Assembly: GCA_001898335.1 (NCBI GenBank)
Contig: MKTS01000009.1
Location: 186,001-250,000, forward strand
From: Mucilaginibacter sp. 44-25
GTDB lineage: Bacteria; Bacteroidota; Bacteroidia; Sphingobacteriales; Sphingobacteriaceae
Direction of reading: 5' to 3'
DNA: 64,000 bases
Shown piece after piece: positions 26,219 through 35,804 of this stretch (position 1 is its first letter; every line of letters starts with the position of its first letter). Under the pieces are notes generated by a model, which worked only from the letters and a program-made list of their open reading frames with translations, ran no database searches and had not been told where the DNA came from. A program made the position numbers and the translations under genes.

Positions 26219-28372
26219 TTGAAACCTATCAGATACTTACTTATATTTTTTGTTTTTTGCAGCGGCGTTGCTGTAGCCAAACCGCCAGATGAAGGGGTTG
26301 ATAGCCTTAAAAAGCTATTGAATATATCGGCGGCGCCTGTTCTTGCCAGCGATACAACCACTATTAACCGTATTAATGAACTGGCAGACCACTACTATGA
26401 ATCAATACCGGATAGCAGCACTTATTACGCGCAGGTAGCCGTTGGTCTGGCTAACCAAAGCGGCTATAAAAAAGGCGAAGCCGCAGGTAATAATATTTTA
26501 GGCAGGGTAAACTCTTTTAACGGCAAATACGACGAGGCACAAAAGAATTACAACACCGCATTACAGATTTACACTACATTAAATAACCAATTAGGGATAA
26601 GCGAATCTTACATGGGGCTTGGCCGGGTGCAGGATTTCCTGGGTAATTACGATAAGGCTATCGGTTATTTTCATCTCGCACTGGCCATTCGCAAAAAACT
26701 CAACAACCCATTAGAGATAGCCCACTGCTATGCCATAATTGGTATTACTTATGATAATAAAGGCGACTTTAATAAGGCGCTGGATAATTACTTCCACTCG
26801 CTTACTATTGATCTTAGGCTAAATAACCAGTTAGCCGCCGCTGATAATTACTGTAATATAGGCGTAGTAATGCAGCACCTGGAGCTGTACGCGAAAGCGC
26901 TGGAATATTTTAACAAGGCCAACGCGTTATGGCTAAAACTGGATGACAAACAGGGCATCAGCACCGCGTATCAAAACATTGGTGAAGTATTGCTGGCCCA
27001 AAAACAATATAACAAGGCATTAGGATACTTTAAGGAAGCCGGCGCTATGTACCATGAACTTGGCGACGAAGAGGGTATTGGCCTTATTTATTATAATATA
27101 GGCCTCTATCATTTCCACACCGGGCGTATAGACTCGGCCCTGCAGTATCTTAACCACGCTGTAGCCTATTCAAAAAAAAGCAGGATACCTTACAACGTGG
27201 TAAACGCTTACATTGGTTTGGCAACTGTTTATAACCAGCAAAAAGACTTTGTTAACGCTGAAAAATACGCCCTGCTTGCCCGTGAAACAGCTGATAAATT
27301 GCAAAGCCTCAACATGCATGCCGATGCCGTGTTGCAACTAAGCATAGCATATGCCGGGCTCAATAACTTCCGTGAAGCTTACGCACAGCACAGCCTTTAC
27401 TTACGCCTGCAGGACAGCTTAAAAAGCGATGTAAGCCTGCAAAAGCTTAGCTCATACAACCAGATGCTCAATTTTGAGGCTAACCAGCGTAAAGCTTCGC
27501 TTAAAGAAAAGTACCTGATGGAGAAACTGGCTCAGCAGCGCCGTACTAATATTGTATATGGTATCATTATACTGGTGGTAACCATTATGCTGATATTTTA
27601 TTACAATGCCAAAAGGAAACAATACGAGGCCAACGCGCAACTGGCCGAAAAAAATAAGGAAGTTATTGAGCAGGCAGAAAAACTTAACGACCTTAATCAT
27701 CTTAAAGATCGCCTTATAGGCATACTGGCGCATGACCTTCGGGCCCCGCTCAGCACGCTGCGAGGCGTATTTTCACTGCTTACCAGTAAAGACCTCACTA
27801 CCGATGAATTTATGGCGATGGTGCCAAAAGTTTTTGTGAAGCTCGAGCAAACTTCCGATTTCCTGGATACGCTCCTGTTCTGGATAAACAGCCAGGTAGA
27901 CAATATTGAAGATACTACCGTTAGCTTTTGCCTCTGCGATGTGGTAGACGAGGAACTGACTATACTGGACGAACAATTCAGGTTAAAAAATATCACCCCT
28001 GTAAACAGCGTAAATAAGGATCATACAGTACTGGCCGATCCAAAATCAATACGCATAGTAATACACAACCTGCTAACCAATGCTATTAAATTTTCGCACT
28101 GCAACAGCGAAATACACATAGCGGCCACCTGCCTGGATAACAGTATAAAGTTTTCGGTGCAAGACTATGGTGTGGGCATGAATGCCAGCCAGCTAAAAAA
28201 GTTGTTCGCCGGTAAAATGGTAAGCCAGTTGGGTACCCTTAACGAGCGGGGAACAGGCATGGGCATGGTATTCTGTAAAGACCTCATAGAAAAATACAAC
28301 GGCACTATTTACTCCGAAAGCGAACCGGGCAAGGGTACAATTTTCAGCTTTATTCTTCCTTCGGCAAAATAG
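26219..28372 (+). CDS. TPR-containing sensor histidine kinase
   Basis: A 717-residue membrane kinase. It starts at TTG; the first in-frame upstream stop is 9 bp away and no ATG is near, and the signal peptide follows at once (LLIFFVFCSGVAVA). Residues 60-410 hold about seven or eight TPR units (KYDEAQKNYNTALQIY, NKALDNYFHSLTIDLRLN). A membrane helix lies near 444-461, then a coiled coil, HisKA-like phosphoacceptor LAHDLRAPLSTLRG with His near 504, and an ATPase domain with N box NLLTNAIKFS, DYGVGM and GTGMGMVFCKDLIEKY. No response regulator is adjacent, so the partner is unknown. Confidence 0.93.
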   Translation: MKPIRYLLIFFVFCSGVAVAKPPDEGVDSLKKLLNISAAPVLASDTTTINRINELADHYYESIPDSSTYYAQVAVGLANQSGYKKGEAAGNNILGRVNSFNGKYDEAQKNYNTALQIYTTLNNQLGISESYMGLGRVQDFLGNYDKAIGYFHLALAIRKKLNNPLEIAHCYAIIGITYDNKGDFNKALDNYFHSLTIDLRLNNQLAAADNYCNIGVVMQHLELYAKALEYFNKANALWLKLDDKQGISTAYQNIGEVLLAQKQYNKALGYFKEAGAMYHELGDEEGIGLIYYNIGLYHFHTGRIDSALQYLNHAVAYSKKSRIPYNVVNAYIGLATVYNQQKDFVNAEKYALLARETADKLQSLNMHADAVLQLSIAYAGLNNFREAYAQHSLYLRLQDSLKSDVSLQKLSSYNQMLNFEANQRKASLKEKYLMEKLAQQRRTNIVYGIIILVVTIMLIFYYNAKRKQYEANAQLAEKNKEVIEQAEKLNDLNHLKDRLIGILAHDLRAPLSTLRGVFSLLTSKDLTTDEFMAMVPKVFVKLEQTSDFLDTLLFWINSQVDNIEDTTVSFCLCDVVDEELTILDEQFRLKNITPVNSVNKDHTVLADPKSIRIVIHNLLTNAIKFSHCNSEIHIAATCLDNSIKFSVQDYGVGMNASQLKKLFAGKMVSQLGTLNERGTGMGMVFCKDLIEKYNGTIYSESEPGKGTIFSFILPSAK

Positions 28373-28548
28373 CTCCTCTTTACTATCTTAAAAAAATCAA
28401 ACACTTGTTCAGTAGGTAAAAAGAGTTTCCCGCTTAATGGTTATGTGTGCAATTAAAAGTATCATCCTGGTACCATATCTTGATTAAAAGGGGCTATTCC
28501 AGAGCAGTTACAACATTACACTGCAACAAAACATCTACTAAAAAACAC

Positions 28549-28565
28549 GCCCGTTACAAACGGGC
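28549..28565. terminator. GCCCGTT-ACA-AACGGGC hairpin
   Basis: A 7-bp perfect stem with a 3-nt loop. A T tract follows it on the minus strand but only a weak one on the plus strand, so it is a doubtful terminator for the kinase gene lying upstream. Confidence 0.4.
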
Positions 28566-28632
28566 ATATTTAGTTAGAGCGATATGCAAACAATTAAGCA
28601 TTATGCTCCTTATCTGCTTATAAACTAACTGC

Positions 28633-29751
28633 ATGGATATTAAAATTAAGGACCAGCCTTTTTACATACAAAGTACAGTGGTACTTTTCGGGCTTATTTT
28701 ACTGGTTTACGTGCTTAATATCCTTGCCGAGATATTGGTACCGCTGGCGTTTGCCGCGTTTTTATCCATTTTACTTAATCCGCTTTGTAACCGGCTGCAA
28801 AAGATGCGTGTACCGAGGTTTCTGGCTATCCTGATCGCCATGTTCATCATGATCGCTACGGTGCTGTTGGTGTTTTATTTTCTCTCCACCCAAATAGTCC
28901 AGTTTGGTGAGGCAATGCCTATGCTGCAGAAAAAATTTGAAAGCATTACGGCCGATGTAGAAATATGGGTAAAGGATAATTTTGGCGTAGCTGTTGCCAA
29001 ACAAGAGCAGATGATAAAAAACGCGCTTAACAACAGCCAGGCCATGGTAGGCCGTACGCTTAATAGCGTATTGGGTATATTATCTGTGGTTTTTTTGCTG
29101 CCGGTATATATTTTCCTGATGTTGTATTATAAAAAACTTATACTCAACTTCTTGTATGAAGTATTCGCCGAAGAAAACTCCAAGAAAGTAAGCGAGGTGC
29201 TTAGTGAAACTAAAACGGCTATACAAAGCTATATTGTAGGCTTACTGATAGAGATGATTATTGTAGCAGCCATGAACTCGGTAGCATTGATACTGCTTGG
29301 CGTAAAATACGGTGTTCTTATCGGCTGTATTGGTGCTATTCTTAACCTTATCCCCTATTTGGGCGGTATTATTGCCATAGCACTGCCGGTACTAATGGCT
29401 ACAGTAACAAAAGACGGGTATTCTACGCAACTGGGTGTGATAATTGCATACATTGTTATTCAGTTTATTGATAATAATATATTGGTGCCGCGCATCGTAT
29501 CGTCAAAAGTGCAGATCAATGCGCTGATGTCTATTATCGTAGTACTGTTGGGCAACCAGTTGTGGGGCGTATCAGGTATGTTCCTTTCTATCCCATTTGT
29601 AGCTGTGCTAAAGATAATCTTCGACAGGATTGAGCCGCTGAGACCCTGGGGGAAACTGCTGGGTGATAATATACCCACACAACATATGACAGAGATCTGG
29701 CGCAACCGCCGCCGAAGGAAAGCGGCGATGCCTGCCAAGGCCGATGGTTAA
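28633..29751 (+). CDS. AI-2E-family transporter
   Basis: A 372-residue inner-membrane protein of the AI-2 exporter (PerM/TqsA) family, with about seven or eight helices, a central amphipathic region (QMIKNALNNSQAMVGRTLNSV) and the typical LNLIPYLGGIIAIALPV and QFIDNNILVPRIVSSKVQINAL segments. Members export varied small molecules or act as Na+/H+ antiporters; the name does not prove AI-2 transport. The C terminus is basic and cytosolic. Single gene. Confidence 0.93.
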   Translation: MDIKIKDQPFYIQSTVVLFGLILLVYVLNILAEILVPLAFAAFLSILLNPLCNRLQKMRVPRFLAILIAMFIMIATVLLVFYFLSTQIVQFGEAMPMLQKKFESITADVEIWVKDNFGVAVAKQEQMIKNALNNSQAMVGRTLNSVLGILSVVFLLPVYIFLMLYYKKLILNFLYEVFAEENSKKVSEVLSETKTAIQSYIVGLLIEMIIVAAMNSVALILLGVKYGVLIGCIGAILNLIPYLGGIIAIALPVLMATVTKDGYSTQLGVIIAYIVIQFIDNNILVPRIVSSKVQINALMSIIVVLLGNQLWGVSGMFLSIPFVAVLKIIFDRIEPLRPWGKLLGDNIPTQHMTEIWRNRRRRKAAMPAKADG

Positions 29752-29775
29752 GCAGTGCAACCCATCCTTTATAAT

Positions 29776-29810
29776 GAAAACGGCCCTGAAGCATATCCCG
29801 GGCCGTTTTC
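29776..29810. terminator. Bidirectional terminator between convergent genes
   Basis: An 11-bp stem GAAAACGGCCC/GGGCCGTTTTC between the AI-2E-type gene and the second M16 peptidase gene; A and T tracts on both sides. Confidence 0.88.
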
Positions 29811-29860
29811 AAAAACATAGGCGTAGCTAATAATCACTATTAACTACTCATTAATCAAAA

Positions 29861-31195
29861 TTAATTACTTACCGGGTTATCGGCTTTGTTTAATGTACCG
29901 TTGGTGTACAGCAAAGGGTTCACCTTTTTAGTATCACCCTGGTAAACCCATATAATATTGCCAATATACTTACGGAAGGCATCGCTCACCTGGGTAGTGG
30001 TCAGTCTCTTTACATCATCTGCAAGAGTTAAAGATCGCTTCCAGTTGTTATGCAGCACCTCATTAGCAACAATAGAGCCGGCCTGTGCAGTATTGGTTTC
30101 GTTCTTGTAATAAAAGCCGGTTAAGTAGGTTACTTTCATATCAGCTACGTCGGCATCGTTAAAACCATCCTTTTTAATTTTATCAACCAGTTTATCAAAC
30201 ACTGCAATATACTTATCAGGCTGGGTGGTTGAAACGGAGAACTTAGCAACTGATGTTGAACCTACACTAAACCATGCCTGCGGGGCATATGATAAACCGT
30301 TATTAGTACGTACATCCAGGAAATGCTTGTTAGCAAAAATACGCATGGCTACATTAAATGCGTCAAAATCAGGTGTGCCTGGTGCAGGGCCGCTGGTTAC
30401 ACCCTCAACATAGTTGGTAGCCAGTTCGCGGTTCTCAGCAGAGAAAGTGTTTTTGTAGGCCCTGAAAAATGATTTTTTAAACTCAAAAGGAGAACCTTGT
30501 TTGATTGAGCTAAGCAGGCCTTTCACCTTTGCTTCAATATCTGACCGTTCCAGATCGGCTACTACTACGATCAGCATGCGCGATCTGGTGAGGATAGACT
30601 GATAGTATTTCTTTGTTTCCTCAGCGGTGAGAGCTTTTACCGTTTCTGGCGTACCGTTAGGGTTTTTAGCATAATCACGGCCTGTAAAGGCAACTTTATC
30701 AGCATATTGGTCAATGGCATAATCAGGGTCAGAATCCTGCGACTTCAGGTTGTTGATCTGGTCCTGTTTAATACGTTCAAACTCATTAAAGTCAAATTTA
30801 GGTACTGTAATGGCCTCAACATAAAGCGGCCAGGCCACAGGCAGGTCGCTCTTAATACAATTTACCTTTATAACAGAATAGTTTTTGGTAGCCATGCCAT
30901 ATACGGCCGCGCTGATCTTGTCTAACTGATTTTTAAAACTATTCTTATCGTGTTTTAGGGTACCGCACTCGTTAAGGGCATTCATGGCCATAGCTTCGAT
31001 ACCGGCTTTGTTGGCCGGATAATTCTGTACGCCGCCTTTAATAACGGTTTGTATCTCTACAATATCGTTACCGCTTGGCTGTACAATCACCTTCACGCCG
31101 TCAACCGTCATTTCGTAGGCTTTTTTCTGTGCATAAGCAGGTTTAAAACCAGTAGCGGCAGCGGCGATAACTAATAGATATATAATTTTTTTCAT
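29861..31195 (-). CDS. M16 peptidase-like subunit lacking the zinc motif
   Basis: A 444-residue exported protein (signal peptide ending AYAQ) with the M16 insulinase fold but no HxxEH motif in its N-terminal domain; the equivalent segment reads AGIEAMAMNALNECG. It follows a catalytic M16 gene by 19 bp, so the pair resembles the active/inactive subunit pairs of mitochondrial processing peptidase. The inactive partner usually shapes the substrate chamber. Periplasmic location is inferred. Confidence 0.88.
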   Translation of the reverse strand: MKKIIYLLVIAAAATGFKPAYAQKKAYEMTVDGVKVIVQPSGNDIVEIQTVIKGGVQNYPANKAGIEAMAMNALNECGTLKHDKNSFKNQLDKISAAVYGMATKNYSVIKVNCIKSDLPVAWPLYVEAITVPKFDFNEFERIKQDQINNLKSQDSDPDYAIDQYADKVAFTGRDYAKNPNGTPETVKALTAEETKKYYQSILTRSRMLIVVVADLERSDIEAKVKGLLSSIKQGSPFEFKKSFFRAYKNTFSAENRELATNYVEGVTSGPAPGTPDFDAFNVAMRIFANKHFLDVRTNNGLSYAPQAWFSVGSTSVAKFSVSTTQPDKYIAVFDKLVDKIKKDGFNDADVADMKVTYLTGFYYKNETNTAQAGSIVANEVLHNNWKRSLTLADDVKRLTTTQVSDAFRKYIGNIIWVYQGDTKKVNPLLYTNGTLNKADNPVSN

Positions 31196-31214
31196 GATTG
31201 ATTTGCTGTTTAGG

Positions 31215-32594
31215 TTAATTAGCTACAAAAAATGAGGCTACGTTTGCCGCCTTGCTTGCCTCGGGCGTTAAAATTATGCCGGCAACCATGGGCTTACCTA
31301 CTACATAAGTATTCATAAACTTGGCAATATCAGCCCTTGTTACTTTCTGGTAATTACTGGTAAGGTCGGTATAGTAGTTTAATGATGTACTGCACCACTG
31401 GTAGCTTAACTGCGATGGAATTGATGATGGTTTTTCCATTTGCCTGCTGTGGTTACGCAATAATATAGCTTTGGCATCAGCCAGCTGCTCGTCGGTATAG
31501 TAATCAGGGCGGCCCCATTGGCTCATCTGGTTTTTGATCTCGGCATAGCATTCCTTTAGCTTTGTGGGGTTGGGTATCACAAATAACGATACTGGGCCAA
31601 TATAATGCGAGGTGTTATAACTAAAATCAACAGACGAGGCAAGGCCTTTATCTACCAGTGCCTGCTGTAGTTTGGATGAATTGAGGCCTGTAATGGTTGA
31701 AAATACATCAGCAGCTACTGTGGACGCCGAATCTGTCATGTAAGCAGGGCCCTGCCAGTCAATCATGATCATGGGTGTACGGGCTATAGACATTTCCTTT
31801 ACGAAAGCTGCGCTTTTATCCAGCGGCTTAAATGGCGGAATGGGATATTTTACATGCGGGTCGAAACCGCTGCTTTGCCAGTCGCCAAAGATCTGCTCCG
31901 CCTTTTTAAAGGCGTCTTCGTGTTTAACATCACCGCAAATGGTAAGCAAACTGTTATTAGGGTAATAGTATTTGTTCTTGATGATCATCATCTTTTCAGG
32001 CGTTGCTGAATTGATGACCTCATGTATACCAATAGGCATTTTACGGGTGATCAGATCGCCCCAAAGGTATTTGTTCACATCATAGTATAACTGGAAACCC
32101 GGGCTGCTCTCGTTACGCTGGAACTCGCCATCAACCACAGGGCGTTCCTTTTTCATATCTTCCTCACGGTAAATAGGGAAACGGATAGAGGCATTCATGA
32201 GCTTCATACCGGCATCCAGGCTGTCTTTACCAACCGTAAAATAGTAGTTTACGCGCTCTACACTGGTGGTACCATTCCAAATAGCGCCAAGCTCCTGTGT
32301 ACGCTTCAAAAACTTCTCCTGTGTAGGATAATCCTTGTTGGCTTTAAAAAACATGTGCTCAAACAAATGTGAAAGGCCGCTAAATTCAGGGCCTTCGGTG
32401 TAGGCGCCGTTCTTTACAGCAATTTCAATGGTAGTTAGCGGAACTTTGCTGTTCTCGATAACAACAACTTCCAATCCGTTGGGAAGCTTTTTCCAAAAGT
32501 AACCTTCCGGAAGCCTTGGTTGAGCCACTGCGCAAAGCGAGCCGATTAAGCCAGCCGCGGTGAGCGCCAATAATTTAGTGATTTTAAGGGTCAT
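31215..32594 (-). CDS. M16 zinc peptidase, catalytic subunit
   Basis: A 459-residue exported protease with signal peptide ending AVAQ. The inverted zinc motif HxxEH is intact (LSHLFEHMFF, first His near residue 79), and the downstream Glu ligand region is present in the block ending VVDGEFQRNE. It probably degrades or processes short peptides in the periplasm together with the inactive partner encoded 19 bp downstream. Two similar 25-bp AT-rich words upstream (32610 and 32664) could carry its promoter. Confidence 0.92.
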   Translation of the reverse strand: MTLKITKLLALTAAGLIGSLCAVAQPRLPEGYFWKKLPNGLEVVVIENSKVPLTTIEIAVKNGAYTEGPEFSGLSHLFEHMFFKANKDYPTQEKFLKRTQELGAIWNGTTSVERVNYYFTVGKDSLDAGMKLMNASIRFPIYREEDMKKERPVVDGEFQRNESSPGFQLYYDVNKYLWGDLITRKMPIGIHEVINSATPEKMMIIKNKYYYPNNSLLTICGDVKHEDAFKKAEQIFGDWQSSGFDPHVKYPIPPFKPLDKSAAFVKEMSIARTPMIMIDWQGPAYMTDSASTVAADVFSTITGLNSSKLQQALVDKGLASSVDFSYNTSHYIGPVSLFVIPNPTKLKECYAEIKNQMSQWGRPDYYTDEQLADAKAILLRNHSRQMEKPSSIPSQLSYQWCSTSLNYYTDLTSNYQKVTRADIAKFMNTYVVGKPMVAGIILTPEASKAANVASFFVAN

Positions 32595-32674
32595 AAGAGT
32601 TTAAATACTGATATTCGTTTAGATGACAAGACCCCTAAATTATTACATTATTGTTTAAGTTTAACTATTGGTAT

Positions 32675-33262
32675 TTATTTAAATGATAAAGCTACTTTTT
32701 TACCCGAAATACTTTCCAGCAAGGGTTTAAATATAGTGCCCGCGTTCTCGCGCGCTTTACCTAAAATATTAAGCTCATTGGCGCTGCTCAACATCTTTTT
32801 TTCGGCTATCTTGTATACATCTTCTACCATTTGCTTGCTTTTATCGGCAAACCAAACGCCCGATACATCGTACACCCGCGATCTCTGGTGATCTAACTTC
32901 ACATAACATATCTCCGGCTGTGGCAGGGTTACGGTAACACTATCCTTACTTTGTACAATATCCTCCTTACGTATCCTGGTAAGATCTATGCATGCGGTTA
33001 CCTCTCCCACGGCTACAAACAGCACACGAGAATCAGGCAGCAGCATATGCAGTTCTTTTTTCTCTACCACGTCTTTCATGGCATACTTAACCAATTCCAG
33101 TTTACCCATGTTCACTATTTTTGACACCATCGCGTCTTCAGTGATCTCGGTACGGGTAGTGGTAAATTCGTGTTTGATATAAAAGAACAGGAAAATTAAA
33201 AACCCGGTAATAATTAGCGCGAACATTAAGGTAAGCGAAACCCTCGAACGTGTGTTAAGCAT
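32675..33262 (-). CDS. DUF4230 protein
   Basis: A 195-residue protein with one N-terminal membrane anchor (about residues 10-30, ALIITGFLIFLFFYI) and an extracytoplasmic DUF4230 domain (MGKLELVKYAMKDVVEKKE, VGEVTACIDLTRI). Function is unknown in the family. Single gene between the M16 pair and the OsmC gene, all on the minus strand. Confidence 0.85.
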   Translation of the reverse strand: MLNTRSRVSLTLMFALIITGFLIFLFFYIKHEFTTTRTEITEDAMVSKIVNMGKLELVKYAMKDVVEKKELHMLLPDSRVLFVAVGEVTACIDLTRIRKEDIVQSKDSVTVTLPQPEICYVKLDHQRSRVYDVSGVWFADKSKQMVEDVYKIAEKKMLSSANELNILGKARENAGTIFKPLLESISGKKVALSFK

Positions 33263-33293
33263 AAAAATGTTTTTAAATAGCTACAAAACAAAA

Positions 33294-33316
33294 CAGCGAT
33301 GGTTTTGCCATCGCTG
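33294..33316 (-). terminator. Terminator downstream of the OsmC gene
   Basis: A 9-bp perfect stem CAGCGATGG/CCATCGCTG with 5-nt loop, then a T-rich run on the minus strand, 23 bp from the OsmC stop. Confidence 0.85.
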
Positions 33317-33339
33317 CCTGTATTTGCTTTAAGCTTTTA

Positions 33340-33759
33340 TTAAGCGTAAGTAACGTTTAAAGTGATAGGCACATTAAGCGCTTTTGAAACTATACAATTA
33401 GCTTTAGCGCCTTCGGCTACTTCTTTAAATTTAGCTTCATCAACACCATCAATAACCGATGCTTTAAGCTCCAGGTGTATACCTTTAATTTCAAGAGCCT
33501 GCATATCCAGGTCTAAAATGGCTTCTGTTGTAAGGTCGCCCGGTTCAACACCTACCTGAGATAGCGCGGCGCTTACCGCCATGGTAAAACAACCTGCGTG
33601 AGCAGCGGCAATTAACTCTTCCGGGTTGGTGCCAACGCCTTCTTCAAAACGGGTTTTAAATGAATATTGTGTATTATTAAGTGTGGTGCTTTGGCTGCTG
33701 ATCTCGCCTTTACCACTTTTTAAATTGCCATTCCAATGTGCATTTGCTGTACGTTTCAT
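33340..33759 (-). CDS. OsmC-type peroxiredoxin
   Basis: A 139-residue OsmC/Ohr-family thiol peroxidase of the OsmC branch. Both redox cysteines are present: in AAAHAGCFTMAVSAAL and in GAKANCIVSKALNVPI. It reduces organic hydroperoxides in the cytosol. Length is normal. Single gene with its own terminator. Confidence 0.93.
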   Translation of the reverse strand: MKRTANAHWNGNLKSGKGEISSQSTTLNNTQYSFKTRFEEGVGTNPEELIAAAHAGCFTMAVSAALSQVGVEPGDLTTEAILDLDMQALEIKGIHLELKASVIDGVDEAKFKEVAEGAKANCIVSKALNVPITLNVTYA

Positions 33760-33828
33760 GTTTGTTTAATTGATTATGAGTATATACTAAAATAAGATGT
33801 TCTATAGATATTCAAAATAATTTTAATG

Positions 33829-34896
33829 TTACCATTTCGCCCGCTCATACTGTACAGGCCACTTCACCTCTTGGCCCAACTCATGCGCGGCCCGCAGCGG
33901 GAAGTTAGGATCGCGCAGGAGTTCACGCGCCAGCAGCACTACGTCAGCCTGCCCGTTTTTAATGATCTCGTTGGCCCGCGCCGGCTCTGTTATCAAGCCT
34001 ACGGCCCCGGTCAGGATATCAGCGTTCTCTTTTACGGCTTCGGCAAACTCCACCTGGTAACCCGGTTTCAATGGTATTTTCGCACCTGCAGCGTTGCCGC
34101 CGCTTGAGCAGTCAATGAGGTCTACGTTTCTTTGTTTAAGTAGTTTGGCTAATGCGATAGAATCATCAACACTCCAGCCGCCCTCAACCCATTCTGAAGC
34201 TGAAATGCGTACAAAAAGCGGCAGATCTGCAGGCCATACGGCATTTACAGCATCAACCGTTTCCAGTAAAAAACGTACCCGGTTATCAAAAGAACCGCCA
34301 TATTCATCACTGCGTTTGTTACTTAGCGGAGAAAGAAACTGATGAAAAAGATAGCCATGCGCGCCATGTAATTCCAGTACTTTAAAACCCGCTGCCAGTG
34401 CCCTTACAGTAGCGGCTTTAAAATCGGCGATGATGTTACTTATGCCAGCCTTATTCAATTCATGCGGCGCTATTTCATTTTCATAGAAAGGGATGGCACT
34501 CGGAGCAACAGTTTCCCATCCGTTTGGTTCTTCGGGAGCTATTTGTTTGCCCCCGTTCCAGGGCTCGGCATGGCTGGCCTTACGGCCGGCGTGAGCAAGC
34601 TGTATACCCATTACAGCACCCTGCTGCTCTGCAAAAGAGATGATCTCTTTAAGCTTTTCGATATGCTCGTCTTTCCAGATACCCAGATCGGCAAAGCTAA
34701 TACGGCCTTCGGGTGAAACAGCGGTGGCTTCTGTTATAATTAAGGCCGCGCCGCCAACCGCACGTGCGCCAAGGTGTACCAGGTGCCAGTTATTGGCAAA
34801 GCCATCTGCAGCCGAATACTGGCACATGGGCGATACCACTATGCGGTTCTTAAACTCGATACTTTTTATTTTTAAAGGAGAAAACAGATGCGCCAT
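33829..34896 (-). CDS. Old yellow enzyme, YqjM/NamA type
   Basis: A 355-residue FMN-dependent ene-reductase. The YqjM-type Cys is in VVSPMCQYS, the substrate-binding His pair in LELHGAHGYLFHQFLSPLSN, and FMN-binding segments in the C-terminal barrel strands (GAVGLITEPARA, VLLARELLRDP). It reduces activated C=C bonds with NADPH; natural substrates are unknown. I used the Met at 34896 because MAHLFSPLKIKSIEFKNRI is the family start. Confidence 0.94.
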   Translation of the reverse strand: MAHLFSPLKIKSIEFKNRIVVSPMCQYSAADGFANNWHLVHLGARAVGGAALIITEATAVSPEGRISFADLGIWKDEHIEKLKEIISFAEQQGAVMGIQLAHAGRKASHAEPWNGGKQIAPEEPNGWETVAPSAIPFYENEIAPHELNKAGISNIIADFKAATVRALAAGFKVLELHGAHGYLFHQFLSPLSNKRSDEYGGSFDNRVRFLLETVDAVNAVWPADLPLFVRISASEWVEGGWSVDDSIALAKLLKQRNVDLIDCSSGGNAAGAKIPLKPGYQVEFAEAVKENADILTGAVGLITEPARANEIIKNGQADVVLLARELLRDPNFPLRAAHELGQEVKWPVQYERAKW

Positions 34897-35048
34897 TGTT
34901 ATTTGTTTTTTTGCCAAATATGGTCAACCTTAAACAGCCTGCGTTCAGCGGTTTGTCATAAACCCTGCACAACAGACATATTTACTTACAAATGAACAAT
35001 GGGGCTTGTTTTATAAGCGGAACTTTACGAAACAACTCAATGCTATAT

Positions 35049-35753
35049 TTAAGGAGTTGTTAAGGCCACAGGTAAAATTTTTCCATTGAAGAACTTATGA
35101 CCGGTTAATGCGAAATCGGCAATGTATTTACCCATCTCAAAAGCCATCACCGGCGACTCATACCCCGGGAACGCTTTCTCCAGCATCTCGGTTTGTGCCG
35201 ACCCCAGCGCCAGGCAGTTTACCTTTATACCTTGTTCGGCAAACTCCTGTGCCAGGCATTCTGTAAGGGTGTGCAAGGCAGATTTGGATGCCGAATAGGC
35301 TGATAAACCATTGAACTTTGAACTACCCTGGAAACCGCCCATGCTACCAATGTTTACTATATGAGAACCATTGCCCATAAATTGCAGCAGGTTTTGTATT
35401 ACACGCACATGGCCCAGGTAATTACTTTGCAGCATTTCTACAAAATCCATCTCCTGTAACTCCATAAATGGTTTATTGATGAGCACGCCGGCATTATTGA
35501 TGAGCACATCCACCTTACCATCCATATTTGCGGCAATAAATTGTTGTAAGCCTTGATAATCGTCATGTACAATATCAAACGCTATCGCGTATAGCTCGCA
35601 ATCGGGGTTGAGGCTTTGAGATATCTCCAATAGTTTTTCGAGTTTCTCCTGCGATCGCGATAAGGCCATCACCTTATGCTTCCCTTTGGAGGTAATTTCA
35701 ATTACAGCTTCGAAACCTACGCCACTGCTGGCTCCGGTAATAATGATGTTCAT
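35049..35753 (-). CDS. Short-chain dehydrogenase/reductase
   Basis: A 234-residue Rossmann oxidoreductase. Cofactor loop TGASSGVGFE at the N terminus, structural NNAG, and the catalytic Ser-Tyr-Lys set in VNIGSMGGFQ and YSASKSAL. The Arg/Lys after strand 2 (ALSRSQEK) suggests NADPH. Substrate is unknown. A good promoter lies just upstream, inside the end of the hydroxylase gene. Confidence 0.92.
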   Translation of the reverse strand: MNIIITGASSGVGFEAVIEITSKGKHKVMALSRSQEKLEKLLEISQSLNPDCELYAIAFDIVHDDYQGLQQFIAANMDGKVDVLINNAGVLINKPFMELQEMDFVEMLQSNYLGHVRVIQNLLQFMGNGSHIVNIGSMGGFQGSSKFNGLSAYSASKSALHTLTECLAQEFAEQGIKVNCLALGSAQTEMLEKAFPGYESPVMAFEMGKYIADFALTGHKFFNGKILPVALTTP

Positions 35754-35775
35754 AGATATCAGATATTGGCTACTA

Positions 35776-35804
35776 CAAATCTATAAAATTATCTATACCA
35801 CCAA
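35776..35804 (-). promoter_or_regulatory. SDR gene promoter
   Basis: On the minus strand TTG (35804-35802), 18-bp spacer, TAGATTTG (35783-35776), about 23 bp before the SDR ATG. The -33 part overlaps the last codons of the hydroxylase gene. Confidence 0.65.

Noticed and set aside
32610..32689. Insertion footprint from two similar 25-bp words upstream of the M16 gene
   Set aside because: The words match at only about 18 positions and are AT-rich, so chance or promoter similarity is enough to explain them.
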